DNA of 38,905 nucleotides from DATKZH01 sp964475955 (GTDB taxonomy: Bacteria > Planctomycetota > Planctomycetia > Pirellulales > Thermoguttaceae): positions 1 to 38,905 of the forward strand of contig CAYYZY010000060.1 of NCBI GenBank assembly GCA_964475955.1. The letters run 5' to 3'. Below, one piece after another: positions 27,641 to 35,117 of the stretch (the first letter of the stretch is position 1; the number at the start of each line of letters is the position of its first letter). The position numbers were made by a program, and so were the translations under genes. The notes below the pieces were generated by a model. It searched no databases. It was not told the DNA's origin and was given only the letters and a program-made list of their open reading frames with translations.

Positions 27641-28024
27641 GTCCCACGGGCCGTCTCGGGAGATTCGTGCCCGTCCCGATTTTGGCACCCGCTTGTTGAC
27701 ACCGCCGTCAGCCAACGGCTAGAACCCGGAGCCAAATGGCACCGGCGTGCTATTTGGTGGGCTGGCCCGGGCTTCTCATCAGTCGCTTCCGATGGGAAAC
27801 GTAGCCGAGAAGCCGACGTGTGGTGGTCCGCGCCCGCCGTCCGATTTCGCTTACGGTTGGACCTCGCTTGCGATGGGTCGTCGTTTGCGCTTCGGGGTGG
27901 TGTGGACAGGCGGTTGTCGAATTTCGTGGGAAGGCAAAAGAGCCGGACTGGCGCGGGCCGGCCGTTGGGATGCCGGCGGCTTGCCACAACCCGAGCACGA
28001 TCCTACGGAGAGGAGGAGTTGTTG
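27641..28024. other. Intergenic region between ModE-type gene and the damaged locus
   Basis: 384 nt with no recognised gene. Units of the CGCTTGCG/CGCTTCGGG repeat family occur at 27843-27902, in the opposite orientation to the cluster at 23999-24099. Near the end a strong Shine-Dalgarno AGGAGGAG (28011-28018) precedes the ATG at 28025. Confidence 0.55.
27843..27902 (-). repeat. Degenerate copies of the 22-nt CGAAGCGCAAGCGAGG repeat
   Basis: Reading the minus strand, cores resembling CGAAGCGCAAACGA and CGCAAGCGAGG recur with about 20-22 nt spacing. They belong to the same family as 23999-24099 but are more diverged. Confidence 0.5.
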
Positions 28025-28048
28025 ATGCACGTCTCACCAGCTTTCCGC

Positions 28049-28071
28049 GTGGGTGCAAGCACCCACACTAC
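28049..28071. repeat. Single hairpin of the GTGGGTG family, loop CAAG
   Basis: Stem GTGGGTG (28049-28055), loop CAAG, stem CACCCAC (28060-28066), followed by ACTAC. It equals one half of the doublet at 1372-1439; the other half is absent. Confidence 0.6.
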
Positions 28072-28118
28072 GGGTTTTTCGGCGAAACCCAGGCGGCGTC
28101 GAATCAACGGCCGTCGTC

Positions 28119-28171
28119 ATGGTCGCTTTTCGCTCCGCGAAAAGACGTTTGTTCGCGGAGCGGACAACGAC
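28119..28171. repeat. Palindromic doublet, loops CTCCG/CGGAG (copy A)
   Basis: Hairpin 1 is CTTTTCG (28126-28132), loop CTCCG, CGAAAAG (28138-28144). Hairpin 2 is GTTCG (28151-28155), loop CGGAG, CGGAC (28161-28165) with one G-T pair. The loops are exact complements. A nearly identical copy in the opposite orientation lies at 31906-31960. Confidence 0.75.
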
Positions 28172-28380
28172 ACCTGCGGCTCACGCGGTCCGAGGACGAC
28201 CTTCGATGCGAAACCGCGCCGGAGCGCGCCTGGCGGCTTCACGCTGGTCGAGTTGCTCGTGGTGATCGCGATCATCGGGATCCTGATCGCGCTTCTGCTT
28301 CCGGCCGTCCAGGCGGCGCGCGAGGCGGCACGGCGCATGCAGTGCACCAACAACCTCAAGCAGGTTGCCCTGGCCTCGCA

Positions 28381-30495
28381 CAACTACCACGACCGCCTCG
28401 ACCGCCCTTGCCGATGAGGATCGCGCGGGCGGCGCTTCCGCCCAAGGCGGGCGGCCCGGCGTGTTGATCGTGGGCAACGAGACCGGCGCGACCACCACCT
28501 TCTCGCCCAAGCAGTTCGCCGAGCTGCCGCGAACCACGGTCCGGGCGCAAGCGCCCCACAGCGATCAAACGCCGGCTTACGAGGGCGTGGCCCTGAGCGA
28601 GCTGCTCGAGCGGGCGGGCGTGAAGGCGTTCGACCCGTCGCGATCCGAGCGCGAGGTCCGTCGCCCACTGCGCGCGACCTACGTGCTCGTCGAGGCGGCC
28701 GACGGCTACCAGGTCGTCTTCTCCATGCAGGAGGTCTTCACGCCGCCGCCGGGGCGCGAAGTCATCCTCGTCGACCGCCAGGACGGAGAGCCGCTCGCGC
28801 CCAAGGCCGCCCCCTACATGGTCGTCGAGCCGGGCGCCGAAAGCCACGAGCGGTGGGTCCGCCAGGTGACCCGCGTCCTCGTGCAACCGGTCAGCGCCTC
28901 GCCGTTCGGGCCGTCGCAAGCCGCCCGCGAGACGGACGACGCGAAGCCGGTGCCCCCGGGCGTGTACCTGGTTGGAACGGGGCCCGGCGACCCTTCGCTG
29001 ATCTGACGCAAGGCGGCCGACGTGTTGCGAAGCGCCGCGTTGGTGTTCTGCTACAGTTGGATGAAGGACGAGCTGGCGCCGTTTGTCCGCCCCGGCGTGG
29101 TGGAAGTCGCCCCGCCCCTGCTGAAGGGCGGCCGCGCCTTCCGTCCCGCCCCCGGCGAAGCTGCCGGGCAATCGCGCGAGCGCATCGCCCGCGCGCGAAG
29201 CGCTCGCCAAGCTCAAGTCACGGCTGGCGAAGCTGGTGGGCGAAGGCAAGGTGGTCGCCTTTGCCGACAACGGCGACCCGTCGCTCTTCAGCTCGTGGGG
29301 GTGGCTCCCGGAGCAGCTTGCGGAGTTCGACCCGGTGGTCGTGCCCGGCATCAGTTCGTTCAACGCGGCCAACGCCGCCCTGAAGCAGAGCGTGTCCTGC
29401 ACGGGCACGGTGATCATTTCCTCGGGCGGGGAGTTGAGTACGCCCGACGCCGACGGCCGGCTCGCGGCGACCCTCGTATTCTTCACGCACCGCACGAAGC
29501 TGCCGGAGCTCGTCCCGCAACTGGCCGCGCGCTACCCCGCCGATACGCCCGCGGCCGTCGTCTGCGACGCCAGCTATCCCACCGAGAAGGTCGTGCGCGG
29601 CACCCTGGGCAACATCCTCGCCGTGCTCGCCGACGAGGACCTGCCGCACCTCTACCTGTTCTACGTGGGCGACGGCCTGCGGACCTCGGCCCCGCCGGCC
29701 TCTCAGGCCGAGCAAACGTTCGACGCCGTCTACGGCTCGGGCGCCGAGGCCATCACCGTGGCCACCGGCAGCCCCGGCGAGCTGGGCCTGTTGGCGGCCC
29801 TCGGCGAGGCGTTCAGCCGCAAGCACGGGGTGGCCGTGCGATGGATCAAGGCCGGCTCGGGGAAGTCGCTGGCCCTGCTCCGCGCGAAGAAGGTCGACGT
29901 CGCCCTGGTCCACGCTCCCGAGGCGGAGCAGCAGGCCGTCGAGGAAGGCTGGGCCGCCCGGCCCACGCTCCTCGGCTCCAACGAGTTCTACCTCGTGGGG
30001 CCGAAGGACGATCCGGCCCGCGTCGCGGCCGCCCGTTCCGCCGCCGAAGCCTACGCCCAAATCGCCAAGGCCCGGGCCACCTTCCTCTCGCGCGGCGACA
30101 ACTCGGGCACGCACAAGAAGGAGATGGGTCTTTGGGAGCGGGCGGGCGTGGTGCCGTCGGGCGAGTGGTACGTGGTGACCGGCGATTTCATGACGCCCAC
30201 CCTGCAAAGGGTCGACCGCGAACCGGGCTACTTCATGGCCGACAGCAGCACGTGGGTCGCCAACCACGCCGAACTGGGAAATCTCCGCGTGCTGTTCCGC
30301 GGCGACCCGCTGCTGGTCAACGTGTACCACGGACTCTGCGGGCCCGAAGCCGCCGCCCAGAAGACCCACGCGGCCCGCTTCCTCGACTTCCTAGCCTCGG
30401 AAGCGGGTCAGGCGATCGTCGCCAGCCACGGCAAGAAGGCCCACGGCGAACCGATGTACCATGGGGCCGAATACGCTAGGGCTTCGATTCCTTGA
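28381..30495 (+). pseudogene. Broken fusion: molybdopterin-binding domain / CobM-CbiF-like methylase / TupA-like domain
   Basis: Three domains follow in order. (1) About 28440-28960: a sulfite-oxidase-type molybdopterin-binding domain, with FSPKQFAELPRTTV, YEGVALSELLERAGV, YVLVEAADGYQVVFSMQEV and RWVRQVTRVLVQP; just 5' is a signal-peptide end, TTASTALA-DED. (2) About 28962-29690: a tetrapyrrole methylase of the precorrin-4 type, with YLVGTGPGDPSLI, VFCYSWMKDELAPFVRPGV, AFADNGDPSLFSSWGWLP and VVPGISSFNAANAAL. (3) About 29734-30480: a TupA-like oxyanion-binding domain, with ARATFLSRGDNSGTHKKE and YFMADSSTWVANH. Lesions are an in-frame TGA at 29004-29006, a shift between frames at about 29190-29198, and loss of the 5' signal sequence at about 28380. 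If intact it would be an exported, roughly 700-residue protein. Its function is unknown. Confidence 0.75.
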
Positions 30496-30659
30496 GCCGC
30501 CGTGAGAAATCCTAGACAGAAAGCCCTGATACCAAAACGAGAGCGTGGCGCGCGCGATGCCGCCACGACCTTCGTGCCCGAGCGCGTGCCACTTTGGCTG
30601 AAGCGCAAGGCGCGCGTTCTTCGATCCAAGTCAACATGCTTGATCCGTGCACACCGTCT

Positions 30660-30728
30660 GTAGGGAACGCCCTCTGCGGCGTTCCGGCGTTACGGAAATT
30701 CCGGAACGGCACAGAGCCCGTTCCCTAC
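30660..30728. repeat. Palindromic doublet, loops CTCTG/CAGAG
   Basis: Outer arms GTAGGGAACG and CGTTCCCTAC. Hairpin 1 is GGAACGCC (30664-30671), loop CTCTGC, GGCGTTCC (30678-30685). Hairpin 2 is GGAACGG (30703-30709), loop CACAGAGC, CCGTTCC (30718-30724). CTCTG and CAGAG in the loops are complementary, and a CGGAA..TTCCG hairpin sits between. The two 28-nt halves pair at 24 positions in the long form. Confidence 0.85.
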
Positions 30729-30805
30729 AACGCCGGGGCGCGAGTCGGGAAATCGCCCACGGTGGTTGAGGCGTGAGGATGGCGGTCGCCGACCGAAAGG
30801 GCCCG

Positions 30806-30833
30806 TTGACGCGCCCCGAAGCGGGGGTACAAT
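30806..30833 (+). promoter_or_regulatory. Candidate sigma70 promoter of tupA
   Basis: TTGACG (30806-30811), 16-nt spacer, TACAAT (30828-30833); both boxes match at 5 of 6 positions. The spacer contains CCCC-GAAGC-GGGG (30814-30826), a possible operator half-site pair. Transcription would start near 30840, about 60 nt before ATG 30902. Confidence 0.55.
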
Positions 30834-30901
30834 CCAGCGCAAGTCGCACGGACGTGCCGGTTGCCGGACGATTCCGCTCCCTCGACTCGCAGGAGACAAC
30901 C

Positions 30902-31816
30902 ATGACGCGACCTACGGCCACCGTCTTCTCGCCCATCGCGTGCGCGCTGGCGACCTGGCTCACGCTTTGTGCCGGCGTCGCCTCGGCCGACGACGACACG
31001 CTGACGCTGGCCACCACCACGAGCACCGAGAACTCCGGCCTGCTGGCCTATCTCCATCCCGACTTCGAGAAGAAGACCGGCATCTTCGTGAAGGTGGTGG
31101 CCAAGGGCACCGGCGCCAGCCTGCAACTGGCCCGCGACGGCAACGCCGACGCGATCCTCGTTCACGCCCGCGAGCATGAAGAACGGTTCGTCGCCGAGCG
31201 CTACGGCGTGATGCGCCGCGACGTGATGTACAACGATTTCGTGCTCATCGGTCCTCCGGGCGACCCGGCCGGCATCCGGGGGCTCGAGGACCCGGCCGAC
31301 GCGTTGGGCCGGATCGCCCGTGCGCGTGCGACGTTCATATCCCGCGGCGACGGATCGGGCACCCACGTCCGCGAACAGCAGCTCTGGCGGCGCGCGGCCG
31401 TGCCGCTGGAGCGCGAGGCCGTCACCCTGTTCTCCAAGGGGGCGAAGAAATCGATCGAGTCGGTCCGGCCGGTCGGCGACTGGTATCTCTCCGTGGGACA
31501 GGGCATGGGGAAGACGGTCCTCATCGCCACCGAGAAGCGGGCCTACACCCTGGCCGACCGGGGCACGTACTACGCTTTCGCACTGGCCGATCCGGCCAAG
31601 ACCGGCCTGGCCATCCTCTGCGAAGGGCACGAGAGTCTCTTCAACCCGTACGGGGTCATCGCCGTCAATCCGAAGAAATACCCGCACGTGAACTTCGCCG
31701 GCGCCCGGCGGTACATCGAGTGGATCACTTCGCCCGAGGTCCAGCGGATGATCGGCGAGTACAAGGTCCGGGGCAAGGTCCTCTTCCACCCCCACGGCGC
31801 GCCGGACAAGAAGTAG
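30902..31816 (+). CDS. tupA: Tungstate-type ABC transporter substrate-binding protein
   Basis: 304 residues from ATG 30902 with AGGAGA (30891-30896) just upstream. A signal peptide ends at ASA-DDD (residues 27-32), so the protein is periplasmic. The TupA oxyanion motif TTTSTENSGL is at residues 38-47, followed by VKVVAKGTGASLQLARDGNADAI in two lobes, YNDFVLIGPPGDPAGI, ARATFISRGDGSGTHVRE and a C-terminal helix FAGARRYIEWITSPEVQRMI. It captures tungstate (possibly molybdate) for the TupBC permease. It shares the SRGDxSGTH motif with the third domain of the broken fusion upstream, indicating duplication. The gene lies 392 nt before tupB, an unusually long gap for one operon. Confidence 0.92.
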   Translation: MTRPTATVFSPIACALATWLTLCAGVASADDDTLTLATTTSTENSGLLAYLHPDFEKKTGIFVKVVAKGTGASLQLARDGNADAILVHAREHEERFVAERYGVMRRDVMYNDFVLIGPPGDPAGIRGLEDPADALGRIARARATFISRGDGSGTHVREQQLWRRAAVPLEREAVTLFSKGAKKSIESVRPVGDWYLSVGQGMGKTVLIATEKRAYTLADRGTYYAFALADPAKTGLAILCEGHESLFNPYGVIAVNPKKYPHVNFAGARRYIEWITSPEVQRMIGEYKVRGKVLFHPHGAPDKK

Positions 31817-31905
31817 CCGGCAGGCTCGACCGATGATCGCCGTCGTGGTGGGAGCGGGGGTGAGGGTTCGGGGTTCAGGACCGAAGGATTGAGTAGGCAA
31901 TAATC

Positions 31906-31960
31906 GTCGTTGTTCGCTCTCCGCGGACAAGCGTCTTTTCGCGGAGCGAAAAGCGACCAT
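31906..31960. repeat. Palindromic doublet, loops complementary (copy B, inverted)
   Basis: The reverse complement matches 28119-28171 almost throughout; differences are a few substitutions and a 2-nt length change in the second hairpin. It lies about 3.7 kb from copy A in the opposite orientation, so the pair flanks the broken fusion gene and tupA. Confidence 0.75.
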
Positions 31961-32047
31961 GGCAAGATGCCCGTGGTACCCGGCGACCATGGCTGGGTAC
32001 AAAACAACTGGTCTCGCTTGGGAGGAGACCGGGAACCTGAAGTGCTG

Positions 32048-32089
32048 AACCCTGAACCGCGAAGCCTCAACCCTCAACCGCGAAGCCTC
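32048..32089. repeat. Tandem pair of 21-mers
   Basis: Two adjacent 21-nt units (32048-32068 and 32069-32089) differ at one position. They begin AACCCTGAACCGCG and AACCCTCAACCGCG. Degenerate CTTCAA units follow to about 32118, and an inverted relative occurs near 31862-31878. Confidence 0.7.
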
Positions 32090-32208
32090 GACCTTCAAGC
32101 TTCAACCTTCAACCTGAACCGCAAACCGGACGTCCACCTCCCGCGCACAGGCCCGACGCGTGGGCCACGACGCTCACAAGCCCAACCGCCTAGCCGCCCC
32201 TTCCCCGG

Positions 32209-32910
32209 ATGAACGAGCACGGCATCGTCGACGCGCTGCGCACCGCCTGGCACCTGGTCGTCACGCTCAACCCGGACGTGGTCGAGTACGCGGCCCGGTC
32301 GCTGGTGATCGCGACGGTGTCGACGCTCGTCGCTGCCGCGATCGGCGTCCCGCTGGCCGTGCTCATCGCCGAGAACCAGTTCCTGGGCAAGCGCCTGGTG
32401 GTGACGGTGCTCAACACGTTGTTGGCCCTGCCGACGGTCGTCGTGGGCCTGGTGGTCTACATGTTCCTCTGCCACAAGGGGCCGCTGGGGCACCTCGGCC
32501 TGCTGCTCACGGTGCCGGGGATCGTGATCGGCGAGGTGCTCTTGATCGTGCCCATCGTGATCGCGCTCTCGGTAGCCGCCGTGTCGCGGACCGATCGCGA
32601 CGTGCGCAAGACCGCATTGGCCCTGGGGGCGAGCACCGCCCAGGCCCATTGGGTCGTGCTCCGCGAGTCGCGGTTCGGGGTGTTGGCCGCGGTGATCGCC
32701 GCCTTCGGCCGCGTGGTCAGCGAGGTGGGCGTGGCGACGATCCTCGGCGGCAACATCGACCGCTTTACGCGCACCATGACCACGGCGATCGTCGTGAGCA
32801 TCGACAAGGCCGAGTTCCCCCTGGCGCTGGCCCTGGGCATCGTGCTCTTGGGCATCTCGCTTTCGATCAACGTCCTGTTCCAATGGGTGCAGGGGGGAGG
32901 CCGCGAGTGA
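32209..32910 (+). CDS. tupB: Tungstate-type ABC transporter permease
   Basis: 233 residues with about five membrane helices, an inner-membrane permease. The family pattern is seen in the first helix region (SLVIATVSTLVAAAIGVPLA), LNTLLALPTVVVGLVVYMFL, the EAA-type loop KTALALGASTAQAHWVVLRE that contacts the ATPase, and FGRVVSEVGVATILGGNID. It pairs with the ATPase encoded by the next gene, whose GTG start overlaps this gene's stop (GTGA at 32907-32910), so the two are translationally coupled. The start ATG 32209 has no clear Shine-Dalgarno. Confidence 0.92.
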   Translation: MNEHGIVDALRTAWHLVVTLNPDVVEYAARSLVIATVSTLVAAAIGVPLAVLIAENQFLGKRLVVTVLNTLLALPTVVVGLVVYMFLCHKGPLGHLGLLLTVPGIVIGEVLLIVPIVIALSVAAVSRTDRDVRKTALALGASTAQAHWVVLRESRFGVLAAVIAAFGRVVSEVGVATILGGNIDRFTRTMTTAIVVSIDKAEFPLALALGIVLLGISLSINVLFQWVQGGGRE

Positions 32911-33602
32911 CCCCGCGCTACCGCCTGGAGAACGTGGTTCGCCGCTACCGCCCGCTGCACTCCGGGCGGACGATCGAAGCCCTGCGCGTGCCCAGCCTGG
33001 AGGTGGCCCCGGGTGAGATCCTCGCGGTGGTCGGCCCGAACGGCAGCGGCAAGTCGACCCTGTTGGAGACGATGGCCTTCCTGGCACCGCCCGACGAAGG
33101 ACGGGTGCTGCTGGACGGTCGCGACGCCTGGGCCGAAGGCCGGTCGCTGGCCGCCCGCCGACGCTGCCCCATGCTGTTGCAGCGCTCCGTGCTGTTCAAG
33201 ACGTCGGTGCTGGGCAACGTGATGTACGGCCTGCGCGCCCGGGGCATGCGCCGGGCCGAAGCGCGGCGCAAGGCTCAGGAGGTGCTCCGGCAGGTCGGGC
33301 TCGAAGCGTTACAGCGCCGCACGCACCGGGAGCTATCGGGCGGGGAGCGTCAGCGCGTGGCTCTGGCCCGGTTGCTGGCCCTCGAGCCCGAGACACTGCT
33401 GTTGGACGAGCCGACCGCCCACGTCGATCGCGCAAACGCCCAACTGATCGACGAGATCATCCGCCGGTTGCACGCAGACGCCGCCATGACCGTGGTCCTG
33501 GCCAGCCACGACCAGCGCCAGGCCGAATCGCTGGCCGACCGGGTGGTTGCCCTGCTCGACGGGCGGCTTTTCTCGGGCACGGCGACGGAGGTTTCTGACT
33601 GA
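32907..33602 (+). CDS. tupC: Tungstate-type ABC transporter ATP-binding protein
   Basis: 231 residues from GTG 32907, which overlaps the tupB stop. It has the full ABC ATPase motif set: Walker A GPNGSGKST (residues 43-51), Q-loop region CPMLLQRSVLFKTSVLGNV, signature ELSGGERQRVALAR (near 141-154), Walker B LLLDEPT (near 164-170) and the H-loop in VVLASHDQRQAESLADR. There is no C-terminal TOBE domain, unlike ModC, which agrees with the Tup type. It energises uptake of tungstate through TupB. It is convergent with the zinc-ribbon gene 8 nt downstream. Confidence 0.93.
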   Translation: MTPRYRLENVVRRYRPLHSGRTIEALRVPSLEVAPGEILAVVGPNGSGKSTLLETMAFLAPPDEGRVLLDGRDAWAEGRSLAARRRCPMLLQRSVLFKTSVLGNVMYGLRARGMRRAEARRKAQEVLRQVGLEALQRRTHRELSGGERQRVALARLLALEPETLLLDEPTAHVDRANAQLIDEIIRRLHADAAMTVVLASHDQRQAESLADRVVALLDGRLFSGTATEVSD

Positions 33603-33610
33603 GACCCGGC

Positions 33611-33937
33611 CTATCCGTCGAACTGGACCGGGATCTTGGCCGGTTTCGCCGACCGCGACACGTGATCCTGGCAGTCGTGCCGTTCGGCCAGGCGGTCGCG
33701 GTCGATGCGCACCGCTTCGTGGCAGGCGGGACACCGGAACGTGCCCCCGATCGCCCGCTCCTCCACCCGAAAGGTGGTGCCGCAATCACACGTGAGTTGA
33801 TAGTAATGGACCGGTTGGACGTGATCGCCGTCGATGAACGCCTTATGCCGGCATTTGGTGCAGGTGACGTGTTTGCCGAGCACGCGCTCGTCCAGCTCGA
33901 AGACGGCCCCACACTCGCAAGTGAAGCGGTAGATCAT
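33611..33937 (-). CDS. Small double zinc-ribbon protein
   Basis: 108 residues. Two homologous zinc-ribbon units are visible: Cys7/Cys9 with Cys26/Cys29 (FTCECGAVFELDERVLG ... TCTKC) and Cys50/Cys52 with Cys69/Cys72 (LTCDCGTTFRVEERAIGG ... RCPAC). Each unit resembles small rubredoxin-like or MJ0042-type ribbons. The C-terminal tail (RSAKPAKIPVQFDG) is basic and polar. No enzyme domain is present; a structural or nucleic-acid/protein-binding role is likely. It is cytosolic and not part of the tup operon, being convergent with tupC. Confidence 0.78.
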   Translation of the reverse strand: MIYRFTCECGAVFELDERVLGKHVTCTKCRHKAFIDGDHVQPVHYYQLTCDCGTTFRVEERAIGGTFRCPACHEAVRIDRDRLAERHDCQDHVSRSAKPAKIPVQFDG

Positions 33938-34406
33938 CGGTCGTCCCCCCGGGGGTGCTTGTGCATGCCCTCAATGCACTCGCGGGAAGCCGAACAGGCT
34001 GCCTGCTGGCCCGCCCGCAAGACGCGGCACGGCCCGTCTCGCGGCGTGAAACCGACGCTCTTTTCGCCGGCATTCTAGCAGATGGGCCCGTCAAAAGCCA
34101 GCGGACGCGCCGATTGGCTGTTCGCTGGGGGCTCTTCGCTCTTCGCTCGCGAGTCGACCCCAGCCACCCATCGGGCCACTCTTTGGCAAGCTCGGCCAGG
34201 GCCTGCGCCGGTTCAAATGCGGGGCGGGGTCGCTTTCTCACGATTATCGAAGGGCGCACGATCGCGGCCGACTCTCGCGGCTGACCGAGGCGTGCGGATG
34301 GAATGGACTGGTACACCCCATGACGGGGCGCTGCGGCGCGGCCGCGGCAGGTGTTGATCCCGGGCGATTGTGCCGCGCTTGCGCTTGGGGTAAAAAGTTC
34401 GGTCGC

Positions 34407-34433
34407 CCGCGCGGGCCGAGGCGCGGATTTTTT
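34407..34433 (+). terminator. Intrinsic terminator-like hairpin with T-run
   Basis: CCGCGC (34407-34412), 8-nt loop, GCGCGG (34421-34426), then A and TTTTTT (34428-34433). It is the only hairpin plus T-run of this quality seen in the region. No gene on the plus strand precedes it within 800 nt, so it would end an unannotated transcript or reflect an older gene. Confidence 0.5.
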
Positions 34434-34513
34434 CTCAAGTCGCAGGCGGTTGCGCCGTCGGGACTTATCGCGGCCGGTGCGTCGCGCGGCGCGCGTTTAT
34501 CGCAAGTATCTCT

Positions 34514-34541
34514 TTGACTTCGGGCGCCCGTCGTGTATATG
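34514..34541 (+). promoter_or_regulatory. Sigma70-type promoter without an obvious gene
   Basis: TTGACT (34514-34519), 16-nt spacer, TATATG (34536-34541). The start would be near 34548, right before GGAGG (34551-34555), but the nearest start codons (GTG 34571, ATG 34574) are 15-18 nt further and open only weak frames. Confidence 0.5.
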
Positions 34542-35088
34542 CACTGTGCCGGAGGACGACGACGCAAAGAGTGAATGGCCGCCGGCGGGGTGGCCGGCGT
34601 CGTTTCCTGCAAGACAGTAACGTGCCCCGAACGCGGTGGAAACCGGCAACCGAGGTCCAGACGCTCCGAGCCGCAAGCGCGGCGAGAAGGCGCGACGAAC
34701 CCCTCGGCCGTGAATGTCCTTCGGTGGCGTGGGTGAGACGACGGCAGGATCACGAGCCGCTTCCACCGCCGGGGCATTGTTCGAGCGTGGTGGGAATGAT
34801 CCGTCCGATTCGGCATCTTCTGATATGTTCACCGTATATCTCCAGACTGCAATCCGATCCACACCGCGGGGCCAACGGAGACCTCGGCCGACAACTGGGC
34901 GCGCTGGCCCGGCGACGGCAACTCCAGGCCCAGCAGCAAGCGCTTCGAACCGGCCCCGTCGACTACCGAGTGCGGCCGCCGTATCCCTACCGGCCGCGTC
35001 CGCCGAGCTGAGCGCGGCCGGGCCGGGCCCGCCGGTCGCCGACGGCCCCGACTAAGCCCACGGGGCATCCGGCGCGCGGCAAGGCGTA

Positions 35089-35117
35089 TTGTCAACCGAT
35101 CGCGTTTTGGATAGAAT
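35089..35117 (+). promoter_or_regulatory. Sigma70-type promoter without an obvious gene
   Basis: TTGTCA (35089-35094), 17-nt spacer, TAGAAT (35112-35117); each box matches at 5 of 6 positions. The ATG at 35118 lies within the promoter and cannot be translated from it, so the ~400 nt behind it have no good start and look like structured RNA. Confidence 0.5.

Larger units (their letters stand above)
28025..28417 (+). pseudogene. DUF1559-type prepilin N-terminal fragment behind repeat-derived leader
   Basis: The frame starts at ATG 28025 with a very good Shine-Dalgarno (AGGAGGAG, 6-nt spacing) and gives 130 residues. Residues 8 to about 60 are encoded by palindromic repeats (28049-28071, 28119-28171). 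Then comes the planctomycete DUF1559 signature: GGFTLVELLVVIAIIGILIA, LLLPAVQAAREAARRMQC and NNLKQVALASHNYHD, after which the frame ends at DRLDRPCR. Intact family members run to about 300 residues, so more than two thirds is missing. A second ATG at 28206 starts MRNRAGAR, a typical leader for this family, but is one base out of frame with GFTLVE. The fragment joins directly to the molybdopterin-domain frame near 28380. Confidence 0.7.
30496..30901. other. Intergenic region upstream of tupA
   Basis: 406 nt holding a palindromic doublet (30660-30728) and a good promoter (30806-30833). The rest shows no gene-like sequence. The promoter means tupA need not depend on transcription through the broken fusion gene. 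Confidence 0.6.
31817..32208. other. Repeat-filled gap between tupA and tupB
   Basis: 392 nt. It contains GGGTTCGGGGTTCAG (from about 31864), a palindromic doublet (31906-31960), a hairpin around GTACCC...GGGTAC (31977-31999), and tandem 21-mers (32048-32089). No promoter for tupB was recognised, so tupBC may rely on transcription from tupA. Confidence 0.6.

Noticed and set aside
29004..29006. TGA read as selenocysteine
   Set aside because: The position is a Thr in the methylase family, not a catalytic Cys/Sec, and a second frameshift follows, so a lesion is more likely.
34190..34225. tRNA-like T-arm (GGTTCAAAT)
   Set aside because: No matching acceptor, D-arm or anticodon stem could be built around it.
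34571..35011. Small Arg-rich ORF ending in a Gln/Pro tail
   Set aside because: Start codon spacing to GGAGG is too long, composition is repeat-like and no domain is visible. It was left inside the gene-poor region.
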